The translations under genes were made by a program, and so were the position numbers. The notes below the pieces were generated by a model, which worked only from the letters and a program-made list of their open reading frames with translations, ran no database searches and was not told the DNA's origin. This document shows, in pieces, positions 29,301-37,277 of a stretch of DNA of 64,000 nucleotides. The DNA comes from Chitinophagaceae bacterium (GTDB taxonomy: Bacteria > Bacteroidota > Bacteroidia > Chitinophagales > Chitinophagaceae). The number at the start of each line of letters is the position of its first letter. The first letter of the stretch is position 1. The stretch spans positions 1 through 64,000 of the forward strand of contig JACMLY010000153.1 of NCBI GenBank assembly GCA_014379345.1, in the 5' to 3' direction.

Positions 29301-29816
29301 GTGAATTTTTCGCGCGCAGTATTATTCGATATGACAGCAAGAACAGGCGTCAATGAATTACAGAGTTCAAATCCCAAGTTCGGTAACAGGAACTATAAAA
29401 TCGATCAGTCTTCTCTTGAGCCAAGAATTACTTTCACTAAAGGAGCTAACTTCCGAACTATCCTGGGATATAAGTTCAGCAATAAAGAAAATAATGAGGG
29501 AGATCTGGAGACGTCTTCTTCACATGCCGTAAATACAGAGGTAAAATACAATATTCTGCAAAGCACCTCTATATTGGCTAAGTTCACTTTTAGCAATATC
29601 AGCTTTAATTCTAAAGCTAGTACAGCAAATACAAATAGTCCTGCATCCTACATCATGCTGGATGGACTGCTGCCTGGCAAAAACTTTCTATGGACCCTTG
29701 ATTTTACAAAAAGATTATCCAATAACCTTGAATTTAATATTCAATATGAAGGTAGAAAACCCGGCACATCACGATCAGTTCATATTGGAAGGGCATCAAT
29801 AAGGGCACTGTTATAA
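26313..29816 (+). CDS. Very large outer-membrane beta-barrel surface protein
   Basis: A 1167-residue protein. TTG is the only reasonable start: an in-frame stop lies 18 bases upstream. It yields a signal peptide [16 protein letters not shown] ending TTAFAQ. Residues of about 130-330 include FVDGELL-type ([21 protein letters not shown]) and [14 protein letters not shown], a pattern also seen in SprA-like gliding/T9SS surface proteins. Around 850 an EF-hand-like loop [14 protein letters not shown] occurs. The remainder is long runs of alternating strands (for example [15 protein letters not shown]) and it ends in a basic strand, as barrels do. No TonB box or plug domain was recognised. Specific function unknown. 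Confidence 0.7.
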   Translation: [1167 protein letters not shown]

Positions 29817-29831
29817 GCGCGCTGCATATAC

Positions 29832-29985
29832 GAACCGATTGTCATTTCGAACGGAGCGCTTAGTCTAACTATAACGAAAAGATGCCCGCGCAGTGAGAAA
29901 TCGCATTATGGTTTGCTTTCTGCGACTAGCAGGCATTTCTCCATTTTAAGAGATACCCCCTATCGGTCGAGATGACAATTCTTTT
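29832..29985. repeat. GTCATTTCGAACGGAGCG-type dispersed repeat with inverted partner
   Basis: GATTGTCATTTCGAACGGAG at about 29837-29856 is mirrored by CGGTCGAGATGACAATTC (about 29966-29983). Inside, AGTGAGAAATCGC and GCAGGCATTTCTC form further partial complements. This word is a widely dispersed REP-like type in bacterial genomes. Confidence 0.6.
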
Positions 29986-30000
29986 TTTTATTTCGAGTAC

Positions 30001-30034
30001 AAAAAAAACCGGGAGCAAAGTGCTTCCGGTCTTT
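30001..30034 (-). terminator. Rho-independent terminator of the coiled-coil protein gene
   Basis: On the reverse strand ACCGGAAGCA, a short loop and TGCTCCCGGT form a 9-10 pair stem followed by a run of eight or more T. It begins about 30 bases after the stop codon at 30066. Confidence 0.88.
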
Positions 30035-30065
30035 TAGGTATTGGATGAAAATTATCTGTCAAATA

Positions 30066-31043
30066 TTATCCGAAGATTCCACCTTTTTTCAAAGTTCTTA
30101 CTCCTTCACCGATTTTGAAACCGTTGTGATAAACTTCAATTTTGTAGTCTCCTCTTTTAAAATCACTATTTTGTCTCCAGGCGAATTCAACACGTTTGGT
30201 TTTGCCTGTTTCAATTTCTACAGGAACCTTAGCAGTGAATGTTTTTTCACCATCTTCACGTGTAGTGAAATTTCCTGAACCAAGTGCCTCAACTGATACA
30301 GGTTTTCCTTCCGGATCTGTGATCAATACATATACATCAGTTGGACCTGATTGAGCAATACGATTATTTACATCAAACGAAATAACCAGTTTGTCTACGC
30401 GTTTTGCAGTAGAAGTTACTTTTTCTTTACCACCATTTTTCTCATTAATTGGGGTAATAGCTATACTGTTAGCATTTAATGTTGAAGCGATATCAACCTT
30501 TGTTTCCAGACCTTGTTTAACCACTTCGAGTGTGTCTTTCTGCGATTTGTAAGTGTCTCTTTCAACAGTTACAGCAGCTTTTTCTGTAGTTAAAGTTTGG
30601 TTCTCCGTAGTTAAACGAGCTACTTCCTGTTCAAGGTTAGCGATCTTGTCGTTCAATTCGGTAATTAAGGACTGTGCCTTTTTCTTTTCAGCGGCTGTAA
30701 GCTTATTCTTTTTAAGAATGCTGCTGATCTGGCCTTTCAATTTTGAGATCTCCGTGTTGCGCTCAGAAAGTTTGCCTTCTATCTCATTATTATACCCTGT
30801 TAAGGAATCCAAACGTGATAGAGATGCATCAAAACTTTTCTGCAATTCATTTTTTGAAGAATCGACTGCTACATATTGTGTTTGCAGTTGAGTCATCTTC
30901 TGATCGTTGTTATTTTTGTCCCATAAGAAATATCCCCATGTACCGAGAATACCTACAGCGAGTAAGCCAATAATGAGATTTTTTGAATCTCGTCTCGGTG
31001 GCTGATTTGGCGGTGTAGCTGATGGATAATTGGTTGTACTCAT
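30066..31043 (-). CDS. Membrane-anchored coiled-coil protein of unknown function
   Basis: A 325-residue protein. A Pro-rich cytoplasmic N-terminus (YPSATPPNQPPRRDSK) is followed by one transmembrane helix (about 23-43), then a long heptad coiled coil (about 48-190: KNELQKSFDASLSRLDSL, AEKKKAQSLITELNDKIANL). The C-terminal domain is a beta sandwich (about 215-325: RVDKLVISFDVNN..., YKIEVYHNGFKIGEG). The topology implies the sandwich is periplasmic. It is transcribed alone, with a strong terminator. I cannot assign a pathway; structurally it resembles envelope spacer proteins. Confidence 0.75.
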   Translation of the reverse strand: MSTTNYPSATPPNQPPRRDSKNLIIGLLAVGILGTWGYFLWDKNNNDQKMTQLQTQYVAVDSSKNELQKSFDASLSRLDSLTGYNNEIEGKLSERNTEISKLKGQISSILKKNKLTAAEKKKAQSLITELNDKIANLEQEVARLTTENQTLTTEKAAVTVERDTYKSQKDTLEVVKQGLETKVDIASTLNANSIAITPINEKNGGKEKVTSTAKRVDKLVISFDVNNRIAQSGPTDVYVLITDPEGKPVSVEALGSGNFTTREDGEKTFTAKVPVEIETGKTKRVEFAWRQNSDFKRGDYKIEVYHNGFKIGEGVRTLKKGGIFG

Positions 31044-31281
31044 AAAAGTGTATTTTTTCAGATGTTATAAAATGAATGCATTGTGAAACCTGTAATTGAA
31101 ATTCATTTGTTCGGGTAGGGGAAGACCAAAACCATGCCAGAATTGCCTTTATTACAAATAATTAAATGTATTCGGTTCACTAAAACCAATCCCATACTAG
31201 CTTTCAACAAAATACAATTATTTCAGTACTTGCCTTTTTATACTAATATTGCCTCTCGTTTTTGTATAATAATTGCAACTT

Positions 31282-32286
31282 ATGTCTGCAGAAAAGATAA
31301 TTAGCGAATGGAAAAGAAAGGTTTATAAACCTATTTACTGGCTTGAAGGCGAGGAGGGATTTTTTATTGATAAGGTGATGGATTTTGCCGAGCACCATAT
31401 TTTACCGGAATCAGAAGTGAGCTTTAATCTCACCGTTTTTTATGGTAAAGATGCGAACTGGGCTGACGTAGTAAATGCCTGTTGCCGTTATCCGATGTTC
31501 GCAGAACGGCAGGTGGTTTTATTGAAAGAGGCCCAGCAAATGCGCGATATTGATAAGTTGGAATCATATATCGAAAAACCCCTGGCTTCAACCATTTTTG
31601 TAGTATCCTACAAGGAAAAAAAAGTAGACGGGCGCAGCAGGTTGGCGAAGTTGCTGAAAGAAAAAGGCGAAATGCTTTCTACAAAAAAAATGTATGAGAG
31701 TCAGTTGCCGGAATGGACGAGGGAACTTATTCAATCCAAGGGGAACACCATATCCCAAAAAGCACTGTTCTTACTGGTTGATCATATCGGCAATGACCTA
31801 AGCCGGATAGACAATGAAATAGACAAGGTTCTTGTGAACCTCGGCGAAAGAAAAAATATTACAGAAGATGATATTGAAAAATACGTCGGGATCAGCAAAG
31901 AATACAATCCTTTTGAGTTGCAGGACGCATTTGCAAAAAAGGATTTGGTGAAGGCCATACGCATCATCCAGTATTTCGAGGCCAATCCAAAGGCGGGCCC
32001 TATCCAGTTAATATTACCAACGCTGTATAATCTTTTTAGTAAAACGTATATGATATTCGGGCAGTCGGCAAAGGATGAAAAACTCATCGCTTCCAATATT
32101 GGTGTGAATCCTTATTTTGTAAAAGACTACATGACCGCTGCAAAAAACTATGGCTATGAAGGTGTAGAGAATGCCTTGTTGTTATTACACACTTATAATC
32201 TCAAAAGCGTCGGTGTGAATGATATCGGAACTTCAGACGCCTCTTTGATGAAAGAAATGACTGCAAAAATTTTATACGCGAATTAA
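31282..32286 (+). CDS. holA: DNA polymerase III delta subunit
   Basis: Clamp-loader subunit that opens the beta clamp. The AAA+-like N-terminal half has YWLEGEEGFFIDKVM and VVNACCRYPMFAERQVVLLKEA. The C-terminal helical collar begins near LILPTLYNLFSK. Length is 334 from ATG at 31282 (MSAEKIISEW); the frame extends only three codons further, to a TTG. The last codons GCG AAT TAA overlap an inverted-repeat arm. Convergent with ribF. Confidence 0.92.
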   Translation: MSAEKIISEWKRKVYKPIYWLEGEEGFFIDKVMDFAEHHILPESEVSFNLTVFYGKDANWADVVNACCRYPMFAERQVVLLKEAQQMRDIDKLESYIEKPLASTIFVVSYKEKKVDGRSRLAKLLKEKGEMLSTKKMYESQLPEWTRELIQSKGNTISQKALFLLVDHIGNDLSRIDNEIDKVLVNLGERKNITEDDIEKYVGISKEYNPFELQDAFAKKDLVKAIRIIQYFEANPKAGPIQLILPTLYNLFSKTYMIFGQSAKDEKLIASNIGVNPYFVKDYMTAAKNYGYEGVENALLLLHTYNLKSVGVNDIGTSDASLMKEMTAKILYAN

Positions 32287-32391
32287 CGCTGATGGGAAAA
32301 TACATAGCAAAAGAAATCCGGATAATCAACGCTATCAATATAACTGGTATTTTAATTTGCGTCAATTAGCGCCCCTATTAGCGTCTATTCG
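32279..32391. repeat. Inverted repeat, GCTAAT word family, with both arms inside convergent gene ends
   Basis: CGAATTAACGCTGATGGG (32279-32296) pairs with CCCCTATTAGCGTCTATTCG (32372-32391) with a few mismatches. The left arm contains the holA stop codon. The right arm and flanking words encode the ribF stop and its last residues I-D-A-N-R-G-A-N. Related to 54227-54387. Confidence 0.85.
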
Positions 32392-33345
32392 AGTATGAAA
32401 ATATGCCAGCGTATCTTTTTTATCTTTGGCAAGTTGTTCTTTCAAGGCTTCCAGGCCGTCAAATTTCATTTCCGGCCTTAAATATTTTTTTACATACACG
32501 CGAAGCGTCCTACCATAAATATCCTCGTTAAAATCAAATAGATTTATTTCAATCATAAACTTACCGTCAGAGAGAGTGGGTCGTATTCCGATGCTCATCA
32601 TTCCTTTCAGCCTTCGTATTTCAGCCTTCTTACTTAGTACCCTTCTCTCCAATTCCGCCTCTACAACATAAATTCCATAGGCCGGTATCAATTTTTCCTT
32701 GTCACTGATTTCGAGATTTGCCGTTGGGTAGCCAAGCGTTCTTCCCAGTCTGTTTCCTTCAATCACCTTTCCTTCAAAAAAATAATCATATCCAAGCAAA
32801 TTATTGGCTGCATCAATATCTCCTTCAGTCAACGACTGCCGGATACGGGTAGAGCTCACTGCATTTTCCGCTATTGTATGTGACGAAATTTCTATTAACC
32901 GGAAGCCTGATTTTTTACTGTATTCTTCCAGCAACAGGTAATTGCCGGATCGGCCCTTACCAAAATGGTGATCATACCCGATAATAATGGTATGCGGCTG
33001 AAATTTTTCAAGGAGGAATTCTTCAATATATTCCTGCGCGCTCATCTGCGAAAAGCGTTGATCAAATGGAACAACTACGAGGTGGTCTATCTTCAATGCC
33101 TCCAGCAATTCTATCTTTTCTTCAATAGTATTGATAAGAGAAATAGGAGGCTGGGCAGAACTAATCACTTTCCGTGGATGCGGATGAAAAGTTATAATAA
33201 CCGTTTCCCCCTTAATACGTTCTGCTTCGGCTTTTAATTGTAAAAGGATCTGCCGGTGTCCGAGATGAACGCCGTCAAAAGTTCCAATAGTAAGAACGGC
33301 GTTTTTGAACGACGGCAAATGAACTATATCCTGGTGTACTTGCAT
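32362..33345 (-). CDS. ribF: Bifunctional riboflavin kinase / FAD synthetase
   Basis: Makes FMN and FAD from riboflavin. The N-terminal nucleotidyltransferase domain has TIGTFDGVHLGHRQI (the GxFDGVHxGH motif) and FHPHPRKV, IGYDHHFGKGRSG and SSTRIRQSLTEGDI. The C-terminal flavokinase domain has GRTLGYPTANLE. Length is 327 from ATG (MQVHQDI); a TTG five codons upstream is less likely. The final eight residues (IDANRGAN) are encoded by repeat DNA, so the natural C-terminus is extended by an intergenic repeat. Confidence 0.96.
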   Translation of the reverse strand: MQVHQDIVHLPSFKNAVLTIGTFDGVHLGHRQILLQLKAEAERIKGETVIITFHPHPRKVISSAQPPISLINTIEEKIELLEALKIDHLVVVPFDQRFSQMSAQEYIEEFLLEKFQPHTIIIGYDHHFGKGRSGNYLLLEEYSKKSGFRLIEISSHTIAENAVSSTRIRQSLTEGDIDAANNLLGYDYFFEGKVIEGNRLGRTLGYPTANLEISDKEKLIPAYGIYVVEAELERRVLSKKAEIRRLKGMMSIGIRPTLSDGKFMIEINLFDFNEDIYGRTLRVYVKKYLRPEMKFDGLEALKEQLAKDKKDTLAYFHTRIDANRGAN

Positions 33346-33380
33346 ATTTAGGAGCTGCAAAGTAAATACATAATTGAAAA

Positions 33381-33411
33381 TTGAATATTGAATATTGAAT
33401 ATTTAGTTTTG
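33381..33411 (+). promoter_or_regulatory. Putative purM promoter
   Basis: TAGTTTTG (33404-33411) matches TAnnTTTG. TTG at 33381-33383 lies 20 bases upstream, inside the reiterated TTGAATATTGAATA words of the ribF-purM gap. Predicted leader is about 11 bases before the ATG at 33428. Confidence 0.55.
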
Positions 33412-33427
33412 TTACTCAATTTACAGT

Positions 33428-34609
33428 ATGAGTTTATATTCGAAAAGGGGCGTTTCAGCACAAAAGGAAGAGGTTCACAAGGCTACCGAAAAGCTTGATA
33501 AGGGTTTATATCCTTATGCATTTTGCAAAATATACCCCGACTTTCTGACAAACGATGAGCAATGGGTGAATCTGATGCATGCTGACGGCGCAGGTACCAA
33601 AAGTATCCTTGCTTACCTATATTGGAAAGAGACCGGTGACATTTCCATTTGGAAGGGAATTGCCCAGGATGCAATTGTAATGAACCTGGATGATCTTCTA
33701 TGCACTGGTATCCATAATAATATCTTATTCTCCTCTACTATTGACAGGAATAAAAAACAGATACCCGGCGAGGTATTGGAGACCATTATCAATGGAACGC
33801 AGGAATTTTTCGAAGAGCTGAAAAAATTTGGTGTGAATATTCATTACCTGGGCGGTGAAACGGCAGATGTGGGAGACGTGGTACGAACCATTGCCGTAAA
33901 CGGAACCATGAGTGCACGCTGGCCTAAAAACAGACTGATCACCAATGAAAATATCCGGGCAGGCGATGTTATAGTAGGATTTTCCAGTTCAGGACAATCG
34001 GGTTACGAGAACGAATACAACAGCGGGATTGGCAGCAACGGGCTTACCAGTGCGCGCCACGATGTATTGCACAGGAACTATGGACTTCAATATCCTGAAT
34101 CCTACGATCCTTCACTGGAACAGCAGGTAGTCTATCTCGGTAAATACCATCTGACAGATGAGATCGAAGTGGCATCGGCTTCCTCCATTGTTCACACGGA
34201 TGTTGGGCGTCTTTTATTAAGTCCAACCCGCACTTATGCGCCGTTATTAAAGATATTATTTGAAGAACATTTCGAAAATATTCATGGATTGATCCATTGC
34301 AGTGGGGGAGGACAAACAAAATGCATGAAGTATCTGCCCGATAATTTTAGAATCATCAAAGACAATTTATTTGAACCACCTGTTATTTTTAATCTTATTC
34401 AGAAATCCTCCGGTTCTGATAACCGCGAGATGTACCAGGTTTTTAACATGGGGCATCGGTTAGAAATATTTACAAATCCATCAGCTGCTCAAAATATTAT
34501 TGAAGTTGCAAAATCATTTGATATAGATGCGCAAATTGTAGGAAGGGTAGAGACAAATGCTAAGAAGGAGCTGGTATTGAAACTGCGTAATGATGAAATT
34601 ATATATTAA
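33428..34609 (+). CDS. purM: Phosphoribosylformylglycinamidine cyclo-ligase (AIR synthetase)
   Basis: Closes the imidazole ring in purine synthesis, in the cytoplasm. Matches the Bacteroidota-type PurM of about 390 residues: MSLYSKRGVSAQKEEVHKA, LMHADGAGTKSILAYLYWK, NLDDLLCTGI, YLGGETADVGDVVRTI, VGFSSSGQSGYE-type glycine-rich loop and a C-terminal VFNMGHRLEIF. It is transcribed alone from a promoter in the gap to divergent ribF and is convergent with the M56-amidase gene. Confidence 0.95.
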   Translation: MSLYSKRGVSAQKEEVHKATEKLDKGLYPYAFCKIYPDFLTNDEQWVNLMHADGAGTKSILAYLYWKETGDISIWKGIAQDAIVMNLDDLLCTGIHNNILFSSTIDRNKKQIPGEVLETIINGTQEFFEELKKFGVNIHYLGGETADVGDVVRTIAVNGTMSARWPKNRLITNENIRAGDVIVGFSSSGQSGYENEYNSGIGSNGLTSARHDVLHRNYGLQYPESYDPSLEQQVVYLGKYHLTDEIEVASASSIVHTDVGRLLLSPTRTYAPLLKILFEEHFENIHGLIHCSGGGQTKCMKYLPDNFRIIKDNLFEPPVIFNLIQKSSGSDNREMYQVFNMGHRLEIFTNPSAAQNIIEVAKSFDIDAQIVGRVETNAKKELVLKLRNDEIIY

Positions 34610-34617
34610 TCAATTTC

Positions 34618-34642
34618 GGTCGACGGTCAACGGTCGACCGAA
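34618..34642. repeat. GGTCGACC-type palindrome between convergent genes
   Basis: CGGTCGACGGTCAACGGTCG forms the core. ATTTCGGTCGAC and GGTCGACCGAATT are near-complementary arms with a short GGTCAAC centre. It is 8 bases after purM and just before the stop of the convergent M56-amidase gene, so it could stop transcription from both sides. Confidence 0.7.
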
Positions 34643-34650
34643 TTTCACTA

Positions 34651-36906
34651 TTACTTTTCAAGTTGGAAAGCGATGGATTGTCTTCTATACGCTTTTACAA
34701 TTTGACCATTTTGCTGGGCAGGTATCCATTTTCCACTTTGCCTGATTACCCTTGCTGCTTCTGCCCTGAGTTCATCTGGCCCATTCGTCACATTGATATC
34801 ACTGATCTTTCCTTTCTTGTCAACTATGAATTCTACAGTTACCGTTCCAGATATATTATTCTTAACTGCTTTAGCGGGATAACGCAGGTTTTGAAGAATA
34901 TATTTTTGCCATGCCGGAGAACCTCCGGGGTACGTGGCTTCTATTTCTACTTTTGTAAAGACCGGATCAGGCCTATCTGCGGGAAGAGTATCCTGGATTA
35001 TATCCGCCCTCTCAATTTCTCGTTGAGCTAATTCCATTTCCCGTTGCTCTTGGGTGAGTGCTTTTTGTTCATGCTGAATTTCAAGATATTTGGTCTCAGC
35101 CATTTTCCGCTGTTGCCATTCCAGTTCGCGCTGTTTTTGGACAAGAGCTTTTTGTTCATGCTGCAATTCAAGATACTGGTTCTCCGCAATTTTTCGCTGA
35201 ACCATTTCTATCTCCTGTTGTTTTTGAAGAAGCGTTCCTTGTTCATGTAGAATAGCCCTGGCTTCAGCAAGTTTACGGTGAGTTATTTCCTGTTTTAATA
35301 GATCTTCTTTGAGCCGAACGCTATCCCTAGTATGTTTATTACCAGGGATCGTATCTTCGAGCGCTCTATTCATGTTACCAAAGTTATAATCCACAATGCC
35401 CTGCAATATGCTGTTAGCGATTTTTTTCTGGTTTTCAGATTTTGAAATAAATGCAACATCTTCCTTGTTGGTGATATAGCCACATTCAATCAAAACAGCA
35501 GGGCAATGCACAGCATCCAGCATCCAGACTTTGCTTTTACTTGTTTGTTTTATTGCATCCACCTTGTAAAAGCCAGTTATATGTTTAATAATTTCCTGAC
35601 CAAGTAATTTGGATTCATCCATTGTATTTTGATTCTTACCGGTAATATATAATTGAAATCCATTTGCCGGATTCGGGTTGAGACCCGAACTGGTTTGTAT
35701 TTTTGGCGCAGCTGAAACATGTACGGAAATAATTAAGGATGCATTAGCCGCCATCGCCATTGCTGACCGTTCCTTAAGGGATGGATATTTGTCTTCATTC
35801 CTTGTCATCACAACATTTATATTATAAGCAGTGGCAGCGAGGTTTATTTGCCTGGCGATCGCCAATGCCAGGTCCTTTTCCATTAAGCCATCATCATTTT
35901 TCGCACCTGCATCTTCCCCGCCATGTCCCGCGTCAATCAATACGGTAAGCGGTTTCGAAAGCTTGTGCGGGGCGATTTCATGAACCTGTTTAGTCAACCT
36001 TGGCCTGTCGGGTGTTTTTGCATACAATGCAATTGCACAGAATAGCAATAGCGACAGCGGCAATACCATTATACGGGTCCAGTAATTGTATTTTTTGTTT
36101 TTGATTTGTGTTATCATGGCAATACGTCTTTTAATATGGGTTTGAAAAAAATAATTGGAAATGGTTGATTTCTTAACGTGGATACTTTGCATTATCAATA
36201 GTTCAGCATAGTCATGTTGATTATTGCCAGATATAGAGTGCTGGTCTGCCAGGAACTCATGGATCGCCTTTATTTCTTTTTTGATCAGATGAAAAAAAGG
36301 ATTGAACCAAAGCAATATGCTTACAAATTCAAGAAAAAGTATGTCTGCCGAGTGGCGTTGCTTTACATGAAATAATTCATGTCTGAAAATTTGTTTCCCT
36401 TCCTCACTATTCAGGTCAAGGCGGGCATTCCAGAAAATAGATTTGAAAAAAGAGAAAGGAGTGCCAGGCTCTGTAGTGTTATACAGCTTCAGGGCATTGA
36501 TATATTCGTAGGAATATTTTTTAGAAAGAGCGCGTATGTAATTAAGTGATCTTCCCAAAACGTATAATAGAATAATAACACCTATTCCATACAAAATAAA
36601 TATAGCTGTTTGCGTTGTAAACAATAAGGCTAAAGAATTTGATTTCGTACTTTCAACAACATCATCTTCCCACCGGTTCACGGAAATAATATCGATAGAC
36701 TTGTAAACGATTTGTCCACTGGTAGAACCAGGTTCAAAAAAGATGGGAATTTTTACAAAAGGGAGTACAATCGACGCGCCTGTGGCGGCCAGAAGATAAT
36801 ATCGGTTATAATGATGAAATCGCTTATTGCGAAGCAATAGCCAGTAATACCCATAAAGTATTACCGAGCAGGCGATCATCTTTGCGATCAGCGTGAGTAT
36901 GATCAT
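34651..36906 (-). CDS. M56 (BlaR1-type) membrane metalloprotease fused to Amidase_3 and a TonB C-terminal domain
   Basis: Four parts are visible in this 751-residue protein. Residues 1-300 are an M56 peptidase: hydrophobic segments near 3-25, 36-53, 98-118, 190-205 and 279-296, zinc motif HELFH at 176-180, and a further HEFLADQ at 216-222. Residues 320-510 are an N-acetylmuramoyl-L-alanine amidase of the Amidase_3 type with all key residues: His328 in DAGHGG, Glu343, His396 in SVHVSA and Glu474 in IECGYITN. Residues 540-635 are a charged coiled coil of three 29-residue repeats. Residues 650-751 are a TonB C-terminal domain (TYPGGSPAWQKYI, LRYPAKAV, GTVTVEFIVDKKGKI). The gene overlaps blaI-type repressor gene by 4 bases. 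Inference: an envelope sensor that also cuts peptidoglycan. Confidence 0.93.
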   Translation of the reverse strand: MIILTLIAKMIACSVILYGYYWLLLRNKRFHHYNRYYLLAATGASIVLPFVKIPIFFEPGSTSGQIVYKSIDIISVNRWEDDVVESTKSNSLALLFTTQTAIFILYGIGVIILLYVLGRSLNYIRALSKKYSYEYINALKLYNTTEPGTPFSFFKSIFWNARLDLNSEEGKQIFRHELFHVKQRHSADILFLEFVSILLWFNPFFHLIKKEIKAIHEFLADQHSISGNNQHDYAELLIMQSIHVKKSTISNYFFQTHIKRRIAMITQIKNKKYNYWTRIMVLPLSLLLFCAIALYAKTPDRPRLTKQVHEIAPHKLSKPLTVLIDAGHGGEDAGAKNDDGLMEKDLALAIARQINLAATAYNINVVMTRNEDKYPSLKERSAMAMAANASLIISVHVSAAPKIQTSSGLNPNPANGFQLYITGKNQNTMDESKLLGQEIIKHITGFYKVDAIKQTSKSKVWMLDAVHCPAVLIECGYITNKEDVAFISKSENQKKIANSILQGIVDYNFGNMNRALEDTIPGNKHTRDSVRLKEDLLKQEITHRKLAEARAILHEQGTLLQKQQEIEMVQRKIAENQYLELQHEQKALVQKQRELEWQQRKMAETKYLEIQHEQKALTQEQREMELAQREIERADIIQDTLPADRPDPVFTKVEIEATYPGGSPAWQKYILQNLRYPAKAVKNNISGTVTVEFIVDKKGKISDINVTNGPDELRAEAARVIRQSGKWIPAQQNGQIVKAYRRQSIAFQLEK
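35011..35247 (-). repeat. Three tandem 87-base coding repeats in the coiled coil
   Basis: The encoded 29-residue unit starts HEQ at residues 554, 583 and 612 and follows the pattern HEQKAL-QKQRELE-QRK-AE-YLEQ. DNA is also repeated (TTTTTGTTCATGCTG-like words), so copy number could vary between strains. Confidence 0.88.
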
Positions 36907-37274
36907 GGATTTGTGTTTTTGGATGATCTGATTTGTTGCAGCAATGCTTCAAGCTCCTCAACACTCAATTTATTGTCGGTAACAAACTGTGAAACCAATT
37001 TCGCAGGAGACCCTTCAAAATAACCTTTTACAAGATTATTGATGCTTTTTTTACCGTATTCCGCCTTCATGATCTTTGGGCGGTAGAAATTATTACGTCC
37101 CTGAACATCGTATTCAACAAATCCTTTTTCAACAAGTATTTTCAGAATAGTAGCAATAGTATTGGAATGCGGCCTGGGGTCCGGGCTATTATCAAGCAGA
37201 TCTTTCAGAAAACCCTGTTTTAATTTCCAAAGCACCTGCATTACCTGTTCTTCGGATTTTGTTAAACTTTTCAT
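36903..37274 (-). CDS. BlaI/MecI/CopY family transcriptional repressor
   Basis: A 123-residue winged-helix repressor of the penicillinase-repressor family. LTKSEEQVMQVLWKL starts the DNA-binding domain, RPHSNTIATILKILVEKGFVEY (about 34-55) covers the recognition helix and wing, and the C-terminal half (KSINNLVKGYFEGSP, SVEELEALLQQI) is the helical dimerisation domain. In known systems the M56 partner cleaves this repressor after signal binding. Here the partner gene overlaps by 4 bases (ATGA). Two dyads at its own promoter suggest autoregulation. The family is known to bind TACA/TGTA-type dyads; the dyads here are AACTAA/TTAGTT. Confidence 0.93.
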   Translation of the reverse strand: MKSLTKSEEQVMQVLWKLKQGFLKDLLDNSPDPRPHSNTIATILKILVEKGFVEYDVQGRNNFYRPKIMKAEYGKKSINNLVKGYFEGSPAKLVSQFVTDNKLSVEELEALLQQIRSSKNTNP

Positions 37275-37277
37275 TAT

